A DNA stretch of 41,360 nt from DASRCB01 sp035653295 (GTDB lineage Bacteria; Acidobacteriota; Terriglobia; Bryobacterales; Bryobacteraceae), in the NCBI GenBank assembly GCA_035653295.1, contig DASRCB010000021.1, positions 1 through 41,360 on the forward strand, written 5' to 3'. Shown here one piece after another: positions 1 through 8,158 of the stretch. The notes beneath the pieces were generated by a model. The model ran no database searches and was not told where the DNA came from. It worked only from the letters and a program-made list of their open reading frames with translations. A program made the translations under genes and the position numbers. How positions within the stretch are numbered: the first letter of the stretch is position 1; every line of letters begins with the position of its first letter.

Positions 1-1418
1 GCGGCGCGGACTACCGGGTCCATGGACATTTCCACTTCGTCGCCTTTGGCTACGCCGAGACCCTGGTTGAAGATTTCGGCGCGCAGGCGGCCCTGAAGCC
101 ATTCGCGCTCCTGAAGCCATTCCCCAACCGACGGATTGATATCGCGCTCGCGGGCGTAGAGCTGGAAGCGATCGAGGATTTCGGGAGTGACCTCGAAATC
201 GTCACTGATCTTGTGAGTGCGCAGATACTCGGTCGCGAAATTGGTGATCACTCCGCTGGCGTCGAGCGCGACGCGCAGGCGTGAAGGATTCGGCGGCAGA
301 ACGATGCGGTCGGGCGTGATCCCGCCGCCGCCCACTACCGTGCGGCCGGAATCGGTTTTGTAGCTCTGGTGCTCGGCGATGTCGCCGAGCTGTCCCGTGC
401 GCAGCGGCTTCTGGATGGAGCGGCCGCTGGGCGTGTAGTAGAAGGACGTGGTCAGCGCCAGACCCGTATTGCCGTGCAACGGGAAGACGCTTTGCACGAG
501 GCCTTTGCCGTAGGTCGGTTCACCGAGGATAACGGCGCGATCATGATCCTGAAGGGCGCCGGAAACGATCTCAGCCGCGCTTGCGGTGCGCTCGTTTACC
601 AATACCGCAAGCGGAAACGTATACGGCCTCGCCTCTTTCGGCACGTCGATCGCCTGGGTTTGCACATGGCGTCCACGCGCGGTGAGGATCTCCTGGCCGG
701 GCTTCAGGAAGAGACTGGCCGCTACAAGCGCGGATTGCACCACGCCGCCCTGGTTATTCCGCAGATCGAGGACCAGGCCGTGGAGATTCGCTCCGCCGAG
801 GCTCTCGATGGCGTGCTGCAGCTGCATCGCGGTTTTGGGGTCGAAGCTGGAGACGCGGATGTAACCGATGCCGGGCCGCAGCAAAAAGGCGCGCTCCACT
901 GTGGGCGCGTCCATCAGCTCGGGACGAAGGGTGAACTCCAGCGGGCGTACGCTGCCCGGCCGGCGAACAATCAGATGCGCCTCCTTCTGGCGGGCTTCGG
1001 ACAGAAAGGGCACAAGCTGTTCGAACTGCAGCGCGGCGAGCGGGACATTATTCACCGCGACGATCTCATCGCCGGGGGATAATCCAGCGCGCGCGGACGG
1101 CGTGCCGGGCAGGGCCTGGAGGACGATCACACGGCCGGGCAGCACCGAAACCACGCTGCCGAAGCCCTTGCTCTCGGAGTGCTCCATTTCCTGAAGCTGC
1201 TGGAATTGAGTGGGGTTGAAGAAAACGGAGTGAGGATCGAGCTCGCGGAGCATGGAGGGAATCGCGCCGTCGTAGATGGACGATTCGACGTTGATGGGAT
1301 CCGCGGCGTGCGTTTGTACGACAGAGAGCACGTCGGTGAAGCGCCGCAGCGATGCCTCGACGTCGGCCTGGCTGGGTGGCTCGGCGGTGGCAAACAGAAG
1401 AAACAGAGACAGCAACAT
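1..1418 (-). CDS. S41 family C-terminal processing peptidase (partial, C-terminus outside window)
   Basis: Serine protease of the C-terminal processing (CTP/Prc) family, which trims exported proteins from their C-termini in the periplasm. The frame is open from an ATG at 1418 to the window edge (about 472 residues visible, no stop). It starts with a short hydrophobic signal-like stretch (MLLSLFLLFATAEPP). An N-terminal helical part containing LRELDPHSVFF is followed by a PDZ domain (about residues 80-160, with ARAGLSPGDEIVAVNN) and the S41 catalytic core. The catalytic Ser is in NERTASAAEIVSGAL at about residue 280 and the general-base Lys in TYGKGLVQS at about 305. The 25-residue Ser-Lys spacing matches the family. 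The start lies 6 nt after the ddl stop, so the gene is probably co-transcribed with ddl, which suits a cell-envelope role. Only the extreme C-terminus is missing. Confidence 0.9.
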   Translation of the reverse strand, partial: MLLSLFLLFATAEPPSQADVEASLRRFTDVLSVVQTHAADPINVESSIYDGAIPSMLRELDPHSVFFNPTQFQQLQEMEHSESKGFGSVVSVLPGRVIVLQALPGTPSARAGLSPGDEIVAVNNVPLAALQFEQLVPFLSEARQKEAHLIVRRPGSVRPLEFTLRPELMDAPTVERAFLLRPGIGYIRVSSFDPKTAMQLQHAIESLGGANLHGLVLDLRNNQGGVVQSALVAASLFLKPGQEILTARGRHVQTQAIDVPKEARPYTFPLAVLVNERTASAAEIVSGALQDHDRAVILGEPTYGKGLVQSVFPLHGNTGLALTTSFYYTPSGRSIQKPLRTGQLGDIAEHQSYKTDSGRTVVGGGGITPDRIVLPPNPSRLRVALDASGVITNFATEYLRTHKISDDFEVTPEILDRFQLYARERDINPSVGEWLQEREWLQGRLRAEIFNQGLGVAKGDEVEMSMDPVVRA

Positions 1419-1424
1419 CAAACG

Positions 1425-2405
1425 CTACCTGGTGAAACGCAGCGATGCGCGGCGGCGGTGGCGTTCGAGGGCCAGCTCAATCAGCCGGTCCACGAGCCGC
1501 GGCATGGGCATTCCCATGTGCTCCCACATCTTCGGATACATGCTGATGGAGGTGAAGCCTGGGATCGTGTTGACCTCGTTAACGAACAATCGGTCGGCGG
1601 CCGCCTCGTAGAGGAAATCGACGCGGGCCATGCCTTCGCAGCTCAGGGCCTTATAGCTTTCGACGGCGCAGCGGCGCAATTCGTAAGTTTTCTGCTCGGC
1701 GAGCTCAGCGGGGAGCGCGGTGCGCGCCTGATCGAGCAGGTATTTGTCATCGTAATCGTAGAACTCGCGCGAGGGCAGGATCTCGCAGGGCAGCGACGCC
1801 TCGGGCTCCTCATTGCCGAGGACGGCGCATTCGAACTCACGGCCCACGATGGCGCGCTCGACGAGGATCTTGCCGTCAAACTGCGAGGCCAGCTGAATCG
1901 CTTCGCGCAGTTCGGCGGCATCGCGAGCGCGGGAAATGCCGACCGACGAGCCCAGGTTCGCAGGTTTGACAAAAACCGGCCAGCCGAGCGGGTCGACGAG
2001 TTGCTCGGCAGCGGCAGCTTCCGTTGACCGGAGCACGACGTACTCGCCCACCGGCAGCCCGTTCTGACGAAGAAGACGCTTGGTGACGTCCTTGTCCATG
2101 CTGGCCGAAGAGGCGAGAACTCCGGCGCCGACGAACGGCAGCGCGGCCAGTTCGAGCAGGCCCTGTACGGTGCCGTCCTCGCCGAAGGTGCCGTGGAGCA
2201 CCGGGAAGACCACGTCGATGTCGGGATTGGCTCCGGGCTCGGGCACGATTGGCCGCGGCGACCAGCGGCCTTCTTTGGAGATGAGAATTTCGGAGACCTG
2301 ATAGCGGTCGGGGTCGAGGGCCTCGAGGACGCTGCGAGCCGAGCGCAGTGAGACTTCGTGCTCACCGCTGCGGCCGCCGTAGAGCACGGCGACGCGGAGC
2401 TTCAT
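1425..2405 (-). CDS. ddl: D-alanine--D-alanine ligase
   Basis: Cytoplasmic ATP-grasp ligase that joins two D-alanines for the peptidoglycan stem peptide. The 326-residue length is typical of Ddl. The N-terminus MKLRVAVLYGGRSGEHEVS carries the family's GG.S.E..VS motif. VVFPVLHGTFGEDGTVQGLLE is the expected second motif, written here without further context. FVKPANLGSSVGISRA is the ATP-grasp lysine/Ser-loop region, and DFLYEAAADRLFVNEVNTIPGF is the C-terminal metal-binding region with the conserved NEVNT..GF. The frame is open 63 bp further upstream, but the ATG at 2405 aligns with the family start and has GGAG 8 nt before it. It lies downstream of rocF across a 154-bp palindrome-rich gap and upstream of the S41 protease by 6 nt. 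Confidence 0.96.
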   Translation of the reverse strand: MKLRVAVLYGGRSGEHEVSLRSARSVLEALDPDRYQVSEILISKEGRWSPRPIVPEPGANPDIDVVFPVLHGTFGEDGTVQGLLELAALPFVGAGVLASSASMDKDVTKRLLRQNGLPVGEYVVLRSTEAAAAEQLVDPLGWPVFVKPANLGSSVGISRARDAAELREAIQLASQFDGKILVERAIVGREFECAVLGNEEPEASLPCEILPSREFYDYDDKYLLDQARTALPAELAEQKTYELRRCAVESYKALSCEGMARVDFLYEAAADRLFVNEVNTIPGFTSISMYPKMWEHMGMPMPRLVDRLIELALERHRRRASLRFTR

Positions 2406-2444
2406 GGGATGCGCTCCGGGGACGCCAGGGATGGCGGATCCGAC

Positions 2445-2536
2445 GGCAGGCGAAACCGCCTGCCCCACGTTTCAGCGAACACCAGAATCAGACCAGGCGG
2501 GCTGAGAGCCCGCCGCAGGCCGGGGGCCTGCCGCCC
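2445..2536. repeat. Cluster of three GC-rich palindromes between rocF and ddl
   Basis: Three perfect hairpins stand close together. 2445-2464 has an 8-bp stem GGCAGGCG/CGCCTGCC with loop AAAC. 2496-2514 has GGCGGGCT/AGCCCGCC with loop GAG. 2515-2531 has GCAGGCC/GGCCTGC with loop GGG. The last two form the same double-hairpin element seen in the tandem repeat at 4823-5136, so this is a dispersed REP-like sequence and not a gene-specific terminator. In the minus-strand transcript it would fold between rocF and ddl. There is no T-tract after it. Confidence 0.75.
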
Positions 2537-2559
2537 CAGAATCCGACGCCAACAATTCT

Positions 2560-3474
2560 TCACAGGATTCGCTTTCCCAGGGCGGACAAAATCAGTTCGA
2601 CGGCGAGAGAGGCGGTGCGGTTTACTTCATCGATGACTGGATTCACTTCAACCACTTCCAGGGAACACATTTTTCCGCAGTCGCAAAGCGTTTCCATGGC
2701 CAGATGCGCTTCGCGATAGGTGATTCCTCCCTTGACGGGAGTGCCGACGCCGGGCGCTTCCTGCGGGTCGACCGCGTCCATATCGAGCGAGAGGTGGAAG
2801 GCGTCGGCGCCGGACATGGCGATGCGCAGCGCTTCTTCCATGACGTCGCGCAGGCCGCGCTCGTCGATATCGCGCATGGTGAAGGCGCGCACGCCGGACT
2901 GGCGCACCGCTTTGCGTTCGCGCGTATCCACGGAGCGAATGCCGATGAGCGCGACGTTGCGCGGGTCGACCTTCGGCGCGTAATCGTAGATATGCGTCAA
3001 CTCCGGCGGACCGTTGCCGAGACAGCAGGCCAGCGGCATGCCGTGCACATTGCCGCTGGGCGAGGTTTCCGGGGTATTCATGTCCGCGTGCGCGTCGATC
3101 CAGATCAGGCCGATGCGTTTGCCCTGATCATGGAAATGCTTCGAGGCGCCGGAGACGGTTCCGACGGCAATGGAGTGATCTCCGCCCAGCACCAGCGGCG
3201 TTTTGCCCTGCCCCATAGCGTCGCGAACGGAATCGGCGAGGTGGCGGCAGGTTTCGGCGATCTGCGGAAGATAGCGGGCCTGCTGGGGGCCTGCGGGGGT
3301 GGCCTCGGGCTGAACGACAGGGACGTTACCGAGGTCCTCGACGCCGTAGCCCATGGCCACGAGCCTGGCGTTCAACTCGGCGACGCGGACCGCGGACGGG
3401 CCCATGTCTACGCCGCGGCGACCGGCGCCGAGGTCGAGGGGAGCGCCGATGATGGCTATGGTCGGTTCGGGCAT
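2560..3474 (-). CDS. rocF: Arginase (ureohydrolase family)
   Basis: Cytoplasmic binuclear-manganese enzyme that hydrolyses L-arginine to ornithine and urea. The protein is 304 residues. Ureohydrolase metal motifs appear in order: GGDHS, then DAHADMN (DAHxD), then SLDMDAVDP (SxDxDxxDP). An arginase-type N-terminus (IIGAPLDLGAGRRGVDMGPSA) and the C-terminal EVVEVNP are also present. This pattern fits RocF-type arginase better than agmatinase. The ATG at 3474 lies 3 nt after the asnS stop with no clear Shine-Dalgarno, so translation is probably coupled to asnS. Its place behind an aminoacyl-tRNA synthetase and ahead of ddl looks like a growth or nitrogen-related minus-strand operon more than a catabolic arginine locus. 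No other arginine-degradation genes are visible. Confidence 0.93.
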   Translation of the reverse strand: MPEPTIAIIGAPLDLGAGRRGVDMGPSAVRVAELNARLVAMGYGVEDLGNVPVVQPEATPAGPQQARYLPQIAETCRHLADSVRDAMGQGKTPLVLGGDHSIAVGTVSGASKHFHDQGKRIGLIWIDAHADMNTPETSPSGNVHGMPLACCLGNGPPELTHIYDYAPKVDPRNVALIGIRSVDTRERKAVRQSGVRAFTMRDIDERGLRDVMEEALRIAMSGADAFHLSLDMDAVDPQEAPGVGTPVKGGITYREAHLAMETLCDCGKMCSLEVVEVNPVIDEVNRTASLAVELILSALGKRIL

Positions 3475-3477
3475 GGC

Positions 3478-4791
3478 TCAGGGGCGGGTGCGGTACAGCA
3501 TGCGCGGGAAGGGGATGGTTTCGCGGATATGCTCAATTCCGCACATCCACGCGACCAAGCGCTCCACGCCCATGCCGAAGCCGCCGTGGGGCACGGTTCC
3601 GAATTTGCGCAGGTCGATGTACCAGTTGAAGGCCTCGCGCGGGAGGTTATGTTCTTCGAGCCGCTTCAGCAGCAGATCGAGATCGTGGATGCGCTGCCCG
3701 CCTCCGACGATTTCGCCGTATCCCTCGGGGGCGATGATATCGGCGCCGAGCACGACCTCGGGCCGCTGTGGGTCCGGCTGAAAGTAGAACGCTTTAATCT
3801 CGGTGGGATAGCGATCGACGATTACCGGCCGGTCGTAGTCCTGGGTGAGCAGCGTTTCGTCGGTGTTGCCGAAGTCTCCGCCCCACTGGATTTCGCTGCC
3901 CTTCTTTTTTAGAATGTCCACCGCTTCGTCGTAGCTGATGCGCGGGAACGGCGCTTTGATCGCCTCGAGCTTACTGAGGTCGCGGTCGAGAGCGGCAAGC
4001 TCCGGGCGGCGGTTTTCGAGCACTCGGGAGACGACGAAGACGATAAGCTCTTCGGCGACGTTCTTCACGTCTTCCAGCGTGGCCCAGGCCATTTCGGGCT
4101 CCACCATCCAGAACTCGGTGAGGTGGCGGCGCGTTTTGGATTTTTCGGCGCGGAATGTGGGACCGAAGCAGTAGACCTTGCCGAATGCCATGGCATCCGC
4201 TTCGTTATAAAGCTGGCCGGACTGCGTGAGGTAGACCTTCTCTTCATCGAAGTAGTTCACTTCGAAAAGCGTGGTGGTGCCCTCGCAGGCCGCGGGCGTA
4301 AAGATCGGAGTGTCGATCAGGACGAAGCCGTGGGAATCGAAGTAGTCGCGAATGCCTTTGATGACTTCGTGGCGGATCCGCAGGATGGCGTTTTGGCGGC
4401 GGCTGCGGATCCACAGGTGGCGATGGTCCAGCAGGAAGTCGGGGCCATGCTCTTTGGGCGTGATGGGGTAGGGATCGGATTCGGGCACGCGCTGGACAAC
4501 CTGGGCGGATTCAACGTCCATCTCATAGCCGCCGGGCGCTCGCTGTTCAGCGCGAATTTTGCCGGTAATGGTGAGCGAGGATTCCTGAGTGAGGCTCTTC
4601 AGTTCATTGAAGAGCTCTTCGGGAAGGTTGCTTTTCAGGGCCACGCACTGCATGATGCCGGTGCCGTCGCGCAGCAGCGGGAAGACGATCTTGCCGGATT
4701 TGCGAAGGTTATACAGCCAGCCCTGAAGCTGAACCGTTTCGCCTTCGTGCTTTCCGGCGTCGGCGATGGTGATGTGAGGAATGTCGGACAT
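3478..4791 (-). CDS. asnS: Asparaginyl-tRNA synthetase
   Basis: Class IIb aminoacyl-tRNA synthetase that charges tRNA-Asn with asparagine. At 437 residues it is close to bacterial AsnRS. An N-terminal OB-fold anticodon-binding domain (about 1-110, with VQLQGWLYNLRKSGKIVF) precedes a class II core. Motif 2 is around FRAEKSKTRRHLTEFWMVE and motif 3 is GFGMGVERLVAWMCG near the C-terminus. The order FTPAACEGTTTLFEV then YLTQSGQLYNE is diagnostic of AsnRS-like enzymes. The ATG at 4791 fits. The only GAGGA upstream (4799-4803 on minus) is 15 nt away and can pair with TCCTC at 4807-4811. A small hairpin could therefore hide the ribosome site; this is inference. It is followed by rocF after 3 nt. Confidence 0.96.
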   Translation of the reverse strand: MSDIPHITIADAGKHEGETVQLQGWLYNLRKSGKIVFPLLRDGTGIMQCVALKSNLPEELFNELKSLTQESSLTITGKIRAEQRAPGGYEMDVESAQVVQRVPESDPYPITPKEHGPDFLLDHRHLWIRSRRQNAILRIRHEVIKGIRDYFDSHGFVLIDTPIFTPAACEGTTTLFEVNYFDEEKVYLTQSGQLYNEADAMAFGKVYCFGPTFRAEKSKTRRHLTEFWMVEPEMAWATLEDVKNVAEELIVFVVSRVLENRRPELAALDRDLSKLEAIKAPFPRISYDEAVDILKKKGSEIQWGGDFGNTDETLLTQDYDRPVIVDRYPTEIKAFYFQPDPQRPEVVLGADIIAPEGYGEIVGGGQRIHDLDLLLKRLEEHNLPREAFNWYIDLRKFGTVPHGGFGMGVERLVAWMCGIEHIRETIPFPRMLYRTRP

Positions 4792-4822
4792 TCAGGATGA
4801 GGAGCTTCCTCTATTGTCCAAC

Positions 4823-5136
4823 AGGCGGGCTACGAGCCCGCCGCAGGCTGAGAGCCTGCCCCCATCGAGCGGGTAGTTTCCGGAAATCACCTTGAAATCG
4901 ATGTGCAAGCCAAAGGCATGCACCACAATCGGCATTTCAGGAGAAGGTCCAAAGTTCAGAGGCGGGCTAGGAGCCCGCCGCACGGCGAGGCCCTGCCCCC
5001 CATCGAGCGGGTAGTTTCCGGAAATCACCTTCAAATCGATGTGCAAGCCAAAGGCATGCACCACAATCGGCATTTCAGGAGAATGTCCAAAGTTCAGAGG
5101 CGGGCTACGAGCCCCCCCAGGCTGAGAGCCTGCCCC
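4823..5136. repeat. Tandem repeat of a 137/138-bp unit, 2.3 copies, with internal REP-like hairpins
   Basis: This fills most of the 359-bp gap (4792-5150) between the TIM-barrel gene and asnS. Unit 1 is 4823-4959 and unit 2 is 4960-5097. A partial third copy, 5098-5136, holds only the palindromic head. Units 1 and 2 differ at a handful of positions, mostly in the head (for example taCgagc versus taGgagc) and at single bases near 4892 and 4945. Each unit begins with the double palindrome (GGCGGGCT..AGCCCGCC then GCAGGC..GCCTGC in unit 1) also found at 2495-2536. The remaining 90 or so bases of the unit carry a 26-residue open frame on minus (MPIVVHAFGLHID...) that is therefore encoded twice. 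I do not recognise the peptide and do not call it a gene. Confidence 0.9.
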
Positions 5137-5150
5137 ACATTTCGGCTGCT

Positions 5151-5981
5151 CTACAGGCTTTCCAGCTTGTCGAAAATCTCCGCCACTTTGTCAAATGGGT
5201 GCGGGCCGAGCGCCGGGTCTTCCTTCAGCTCCAACAGCAGCGGATACTGATCCGGACGCGAACCGAGCAGCTCCATCGTGCGCTTCCAGTCAATGGTTCC
5301 CTTGTTCATAGTGGGGAAGAGGTGCTGGTCCTCTTTCCCGTTATTGTCGTGCAGGTGCGTGGAGCGAATGCGCTCCTGCATGATCTCGTACGAGGCGGGA
5401 ATTCCCGAGTCCATATGCGCGTGCCCCACATCGAAGCAGAACCCGAGCTTCATGTGCGTGGCCCCGAGAAACGCGTTCAGGCGGTCGGCCGAGGCCAGGC
5501 GGTTGGGGATATTCTCCAGCAGCACCTCCACGCCGCGCATCCTCGCGAAGTTGCTCAACTCGTCGAGGGAATCGAAGCCGGCGTCGAGCCGCCGCTCGTC
5601 GTATTCCTGACCGCTGACGCCGAGATGCTGCACCATGTACTGGAACGGAATCGATTCAGCGATCTCCAGCGCGCGCTTGATCTCGTCCACCATGGCGATG
5701 CGCTTCGCTTTTGCCGGCTCGGTGATGTCGATGACCGCCTGCGGCCCGGAGCGGCCCCAGTACTCGTCGTTGTACATCGGCGCGTGAATGGAGTGCAGCT
5801 TCATGTCCGCATCTCGAAACCACGCGGCCAGCTCGGCGATCTGGGCGCGGTTGCGGTAATCGAGGTGCTGGCGCGCACAGAAAATTTCCACCGCGGGGAT
5901 GTTGCAATCCCAGATGCGGTCCAGCCAGACCGTACTCAAACGGTGATTGACGAAGAGATGCGTTGACAGAACGTGGCGCAT
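5151..5981 (-). CDS. Sugar phosphate isomerase/epimerase-like TIM-barrel protein (AP endonuclease family 2 fold)
   Basis: Member of the xylose-isomerase-like TIM-barrel superfamily, 276 residues, predicted cytoplasmic. Recognisable barrel elements are MKLHSIHAPMY, FQYMVQHLGVSG, GVEVLLENIPN, KLGFCFDVGHAHMD and IRSTHLHDNNGKEDQHLFP. They supply the conserved His/Glu/Asp metal ligands (Glu in LLENI, Asp/His in FDVGHAH, His in THLHDN). The DNGKxDxHLxP-type signature is usual for the sugar epimerase branch and argues against a DNA-repair Nfo role. The exact substrate cannot be told. The ATG at 5981 is 3 nt beyond the ggt stop, so the two genes are probably translated from one message. Confidence 0.85.
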   Translation of the reverse strand: MRHVLSTHLFVNHRLSTVWLDRIWDCNIPAVEIFCARQHLDYRNRAQIAELAAWFRDADMKLHSIHAPMYNDEYWGRSGPQAVIDITEPAKAKRIAMVDEIKRALEIAESIPFQYMVQHLGVSGQEYDERRLDAGFDSLDELSNFARMRGVEVLLENIPNRLASADRLNAFLGATHMKLGFCFDVGHAHMDSGIPASYEIMQERIRSTHLHDNNGKEDQHLFPTMNKGTIDWKRTMELLGSRPDQYPLLLELKEDPALGPHPFDKVAEIFDKLESL

Positions 5982-5984
5982 GCT

Positions 5985-7640
5985 TCAGTAACCCGCCGCC
6001 TTTCCAGAACCTCGGCCGTCGACCGCGCCTTCGAGCCAGCCGTCACGCACAGCGACAGCCTGCACCAATGCGACTGAGCCGGAGCGCTCCACATGGTAGC
6101 CCATGTGCTCCAAAGCGTGCACCGTGTCCGGCGAAACGCCGCGCTCCACGAAGAGCGTGTCCGGCTTCCACTGGTGGTGAACGCGCGGCCAGTCCACGGC
6201 ATCCTGGATGTTCATACCGAAATCGGCCATGTTGACGATCACCTGTAGAACGCCGTTGATGATTCGGCCTCCGCCGGGCGCCCCGAGAACGAGGGCCAGC
6301 TGGGCATCGCGGGTAAGTATGGTGGGGGTCATGGACGACAGCGGGCGCTTGCCAGGTTGAATGGAGTTGGCCTCGCCCTGCACGAGCCCGAACATGTTGG
6401 GAGCACCCGGTTTGGCCGCAAAATCGTCCATCTCGTTATTCAGGAGGAATCCCGCGCCGGGAACGGTGATGCCGCTGCCAAAGCCGCCGTTCAGAGTATA
6501 GGTCACGGCGACGGCATTGCCCTGGGCGTCAACGACATTGAAGTGAGTGGTGTCGGAGGACTCACGTACGCCCGGCGGCGCGCCGGGTCCGATGACGTTG
6601 CTGTCGCTGGCTTGATCCGCCTGGATCGAGGCGCGGCGGGAGGCGATGTATGCGGGGTCGAGCAGCCGGACCAGCGGGTTCCTGGTGAAATCGGGGTCGC
6701 CAAGATTCGATCGATCGGCGTAGAAGCGGCGCATCACTTCGGCCAGGTAATGGTATTCCGAAGCGGACCCCGCGCCGCCGGCATCGCACTCCGTGCCTTC
6801 CAGCATGGCCAGCATCTGCAGGATCCCAACCCCGCCGGAGCTGGGCGGCGGCGACGTGATCACCTCATAGCCCTTATAGCGACCGGTCAGCGGCTGCCGT
6901 TCGACGGCGCGATAGAGCTTCAGATCTTCCAGTGTGATGGCGCCGCCATTCTGCCGCATGGTGTCCGCGAGCAGATGTGCGGTCCTGCCCTCGTAGAAAT
7001 CGCCTGCGCCGCCATCGCGAATGCGCGCCAGGGTAGAGGCCAGCTCGGGCTGCACCAGTTTGTCACCGGGGCTCCTGCCCAGGAAGATACGCCTGGAATC
7101 GGGATAACGCGCCAGCAGTTTGGCGTTGTCCTCAATCTGTTTTGCGCCGTACCAGCTCAATGGGAAGCCGTCGCGGGCAAGATCGACGGCGGGCTGGACC
7201 AGATCGCGCCAGGGCATTCGGCCGAATCTGCGGTGCGCCAGCTCCAACCCTCGAACGGTACCCGGAACGCCCGAAGCACGCCAGCCGGCGACACTGTCAC
7301 GCGTGGGACGGCCGTCCGAGTCGAGGTACATGTCATGCGTCGCGGCAAGCGGCGCGCGCTCACGGAAATCGATAAAACCGGCGTGGCCGTCGGCCAGGCG
7401 CACGAGCATGAATCCGCCGCCGCCCAGATTGCCGGCGAACGGATAGGTGACCGCGAGCGCGAAACCCACGGCGACGGCGGCATCGACAGCATTGCCGCCC
7501 GACTGCAGCACGCGAACGCCTGCATCGGCGGCCAGCGGCTCCTGCGCGACCACCATGGCGTGCCGCGCGTGCACCGGCTCGCGAGCCAGCGCAACCACAG
7601 CAAGCGAAAGGGCGGGCAGAATGGAAATTTTTCGTGTCAA
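5985..7640 (-). CDS. ggt: Gamma-glutamyltransferase (gamma-glutamyltranspeptidase)
   Basis: Exported N-terminal nucleophile hydrolase that cleaves and transfers the gamma-glutamyl group of glutathione and related compounds. It is made as a precursor that splits itself before the nucleophile. At 551 residues it is near the usual length. The N-terminus has a signal-peptide-like segment (ISILPALSLAVVALA). The large subunit contains QSGGNAVDAAVAVGFAL and GNLGGGGFMLV, and the substrate Arg lies in DFRERAP. The autocatalytic site is SSDTTHFNVVD with the nucleophile Thr at about residue 364. The small subunit holds RPLSSMTPTI and GAPGGGRI. The start used is a TTG at 7640; no better start aligns, so the first residues are uncertain. 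It heads the minus-strand run, followed by the TIM-barrel gene after 3 nt. Confidence 0.93.
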   Translation of the reverse strand: MTRKISILPALSLAVVALAREPVHARHAMVVAQEPLAADAGVRVLQSGGNAVDAAVAVGFALAVTYPFAGNLGGGGFMLVRLADGHAGFIDFRERAPLAATHDMYLDSDGRPTRDSVAGWRASGVPGTVRGLELAHRRFGRMPWRDLVQPAVDLARDGFPLSWYGAKQIEDNAKLLARYPDSRRIFLGRSPGDKLVQPELASTLARIRDGGAGDFYEGRTAHLLADTMRQNGGAITLEDLKLYRAVERQPLTGRYKGYEVITSPPPSSGGVGILQMLAMLEGTECDAGGAGSASEYHYLAEVMRRFYADRSNLGDPDFTRNPLVRLLDPAYIASRRASIQADQASDSNVIGPGAPPGVRESSDTTHFNVVDAQGNAVAVTYTLNGGFGSGITVPGAGFLLNNEMDDFAAKPGAPNMFGLVQGEANSIQPGKRPLSSMTPTILTRDAQLALVLGAPGGGRIINGVLQVIVNMADFGMNIQDAVDWPRVHHQWKPDTLFVERGVSPDTVHALEHMGYHVERSGSVALVQAVAVRDGWLEGAVDGRGSGKAAGY

Positions 7641-7780
7641 AATCGTGTTGGATCCGGTTGCGGAATGCCGGCTGATGCGCCGGCGGGGTACAAGCGGGCG
7701 CGCGTCCGCTCCACGTCCGATTTTACTCCGATTATCCGAAACTTCAGCCGCACGCGGCGCATCAGTTCTTAGAGGTTTTC

Positions 7781-8122
7781 ATGGCGACGGCTGCGACGCA
7801 GTTTCGCTGTCTGGAACTGATTCCGCTGCGCTGGCCTGACGGCGGCGGGGAATACTCCGAGTTCGCCGTACTGCACGAGATTGGCTCGAATACCGGGATC
7901 TTTCAGGTAGAACAGCCCGCACCCGCAGGAACGGCCGTATCCATGACTCTGCCGCACGGCGAAATATCCGGAGTCGTTCGCACCTGCACCCCCGAAGAGT
8001 CCGGATATATCCTCGACATCGGTATCGAATGCAGGCAGGACTGGCTGGATGGCCGGTATCGTCCATCCGTGCTCATCCCCCTGAGCCGGGAGCCCGGCAT
8101 CGAATTACCTCTCGCCAGTTAA
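7781..8122 (+). CDS. Small PilZ-like domain protein
   Basis: A 113-residue cytoplasmic protein with no signal peptide or membrane segment. The beta-rich layout resembles a degenerate PilZ domain, the c-di-GMP-binding fold: FAVLHEIGSNTGIFQVEQP, then VSMTLPHGEISGVVRTCTPEESGYILDIGIEC. The strand G.VR.C...E.GY..GIE is the typical PilZ second half. I do not see a clear RxxxR motif followed by D/NxSxxG; the N-terminal part has EIGSNTG at the matching place. Ligand binding is therefore doubtful. AGAGG lies 9 nt upstream of the ATG. It diverges from ggt and sits before the acetyltransferase-like gene. Confidence 0.6.
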   Translation: MATAATQFRCLELIPLRWPDGGGEYSEFAVLHEIGSNTGIFQVEQPAPAGTAVSMTLPHGEISGVVRTCTPEESGYILDIGIECRQDWLDGRYRPSVLIPLSREPGIELPLAS

Positions 8123-8146
8123 GGCGGGTTTTCCCCGGCGCTGCTC

Positions 8147-8152
8147 TATGAT
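8147..8152 (+). promoter_or_regulatory. Candidate -10 hexamer for leaderless transcript of the 8159 gene
   Basis: TATGAT ends 6 nt before the TTG start codon, which would put transcription start at or next to the start codon. No convincing -35 is visible. One of five such sites in the window. Confidence 0.3.
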
Positions 8153-8158
8153 GAAGAG

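Noticed and set aside
2704..3912. 402-residue plus frame opposite rocF/asnS
   Set aside because: Spans two real minus-strand genes and lacks conserved motifs.
4792..5073. 93-residue minus frame in the tandem repeat
   Set aside because: It exists only because the unit is duplicated, runs directly to the asnS start and has no known relative. A PLDGG string slightly recalls M50 proteases but there is no HExxH.
4823..5136. Could the repeat be a CRISPR array
   Set aside because: Units are 137-138 bp with similar bodies; there are no short repeats with variable spacers and no cas genes.
6357..7772. 471-residue plus frame opposite ggt
   Set aside because: Antisense of ggt with no recognisable motifs.
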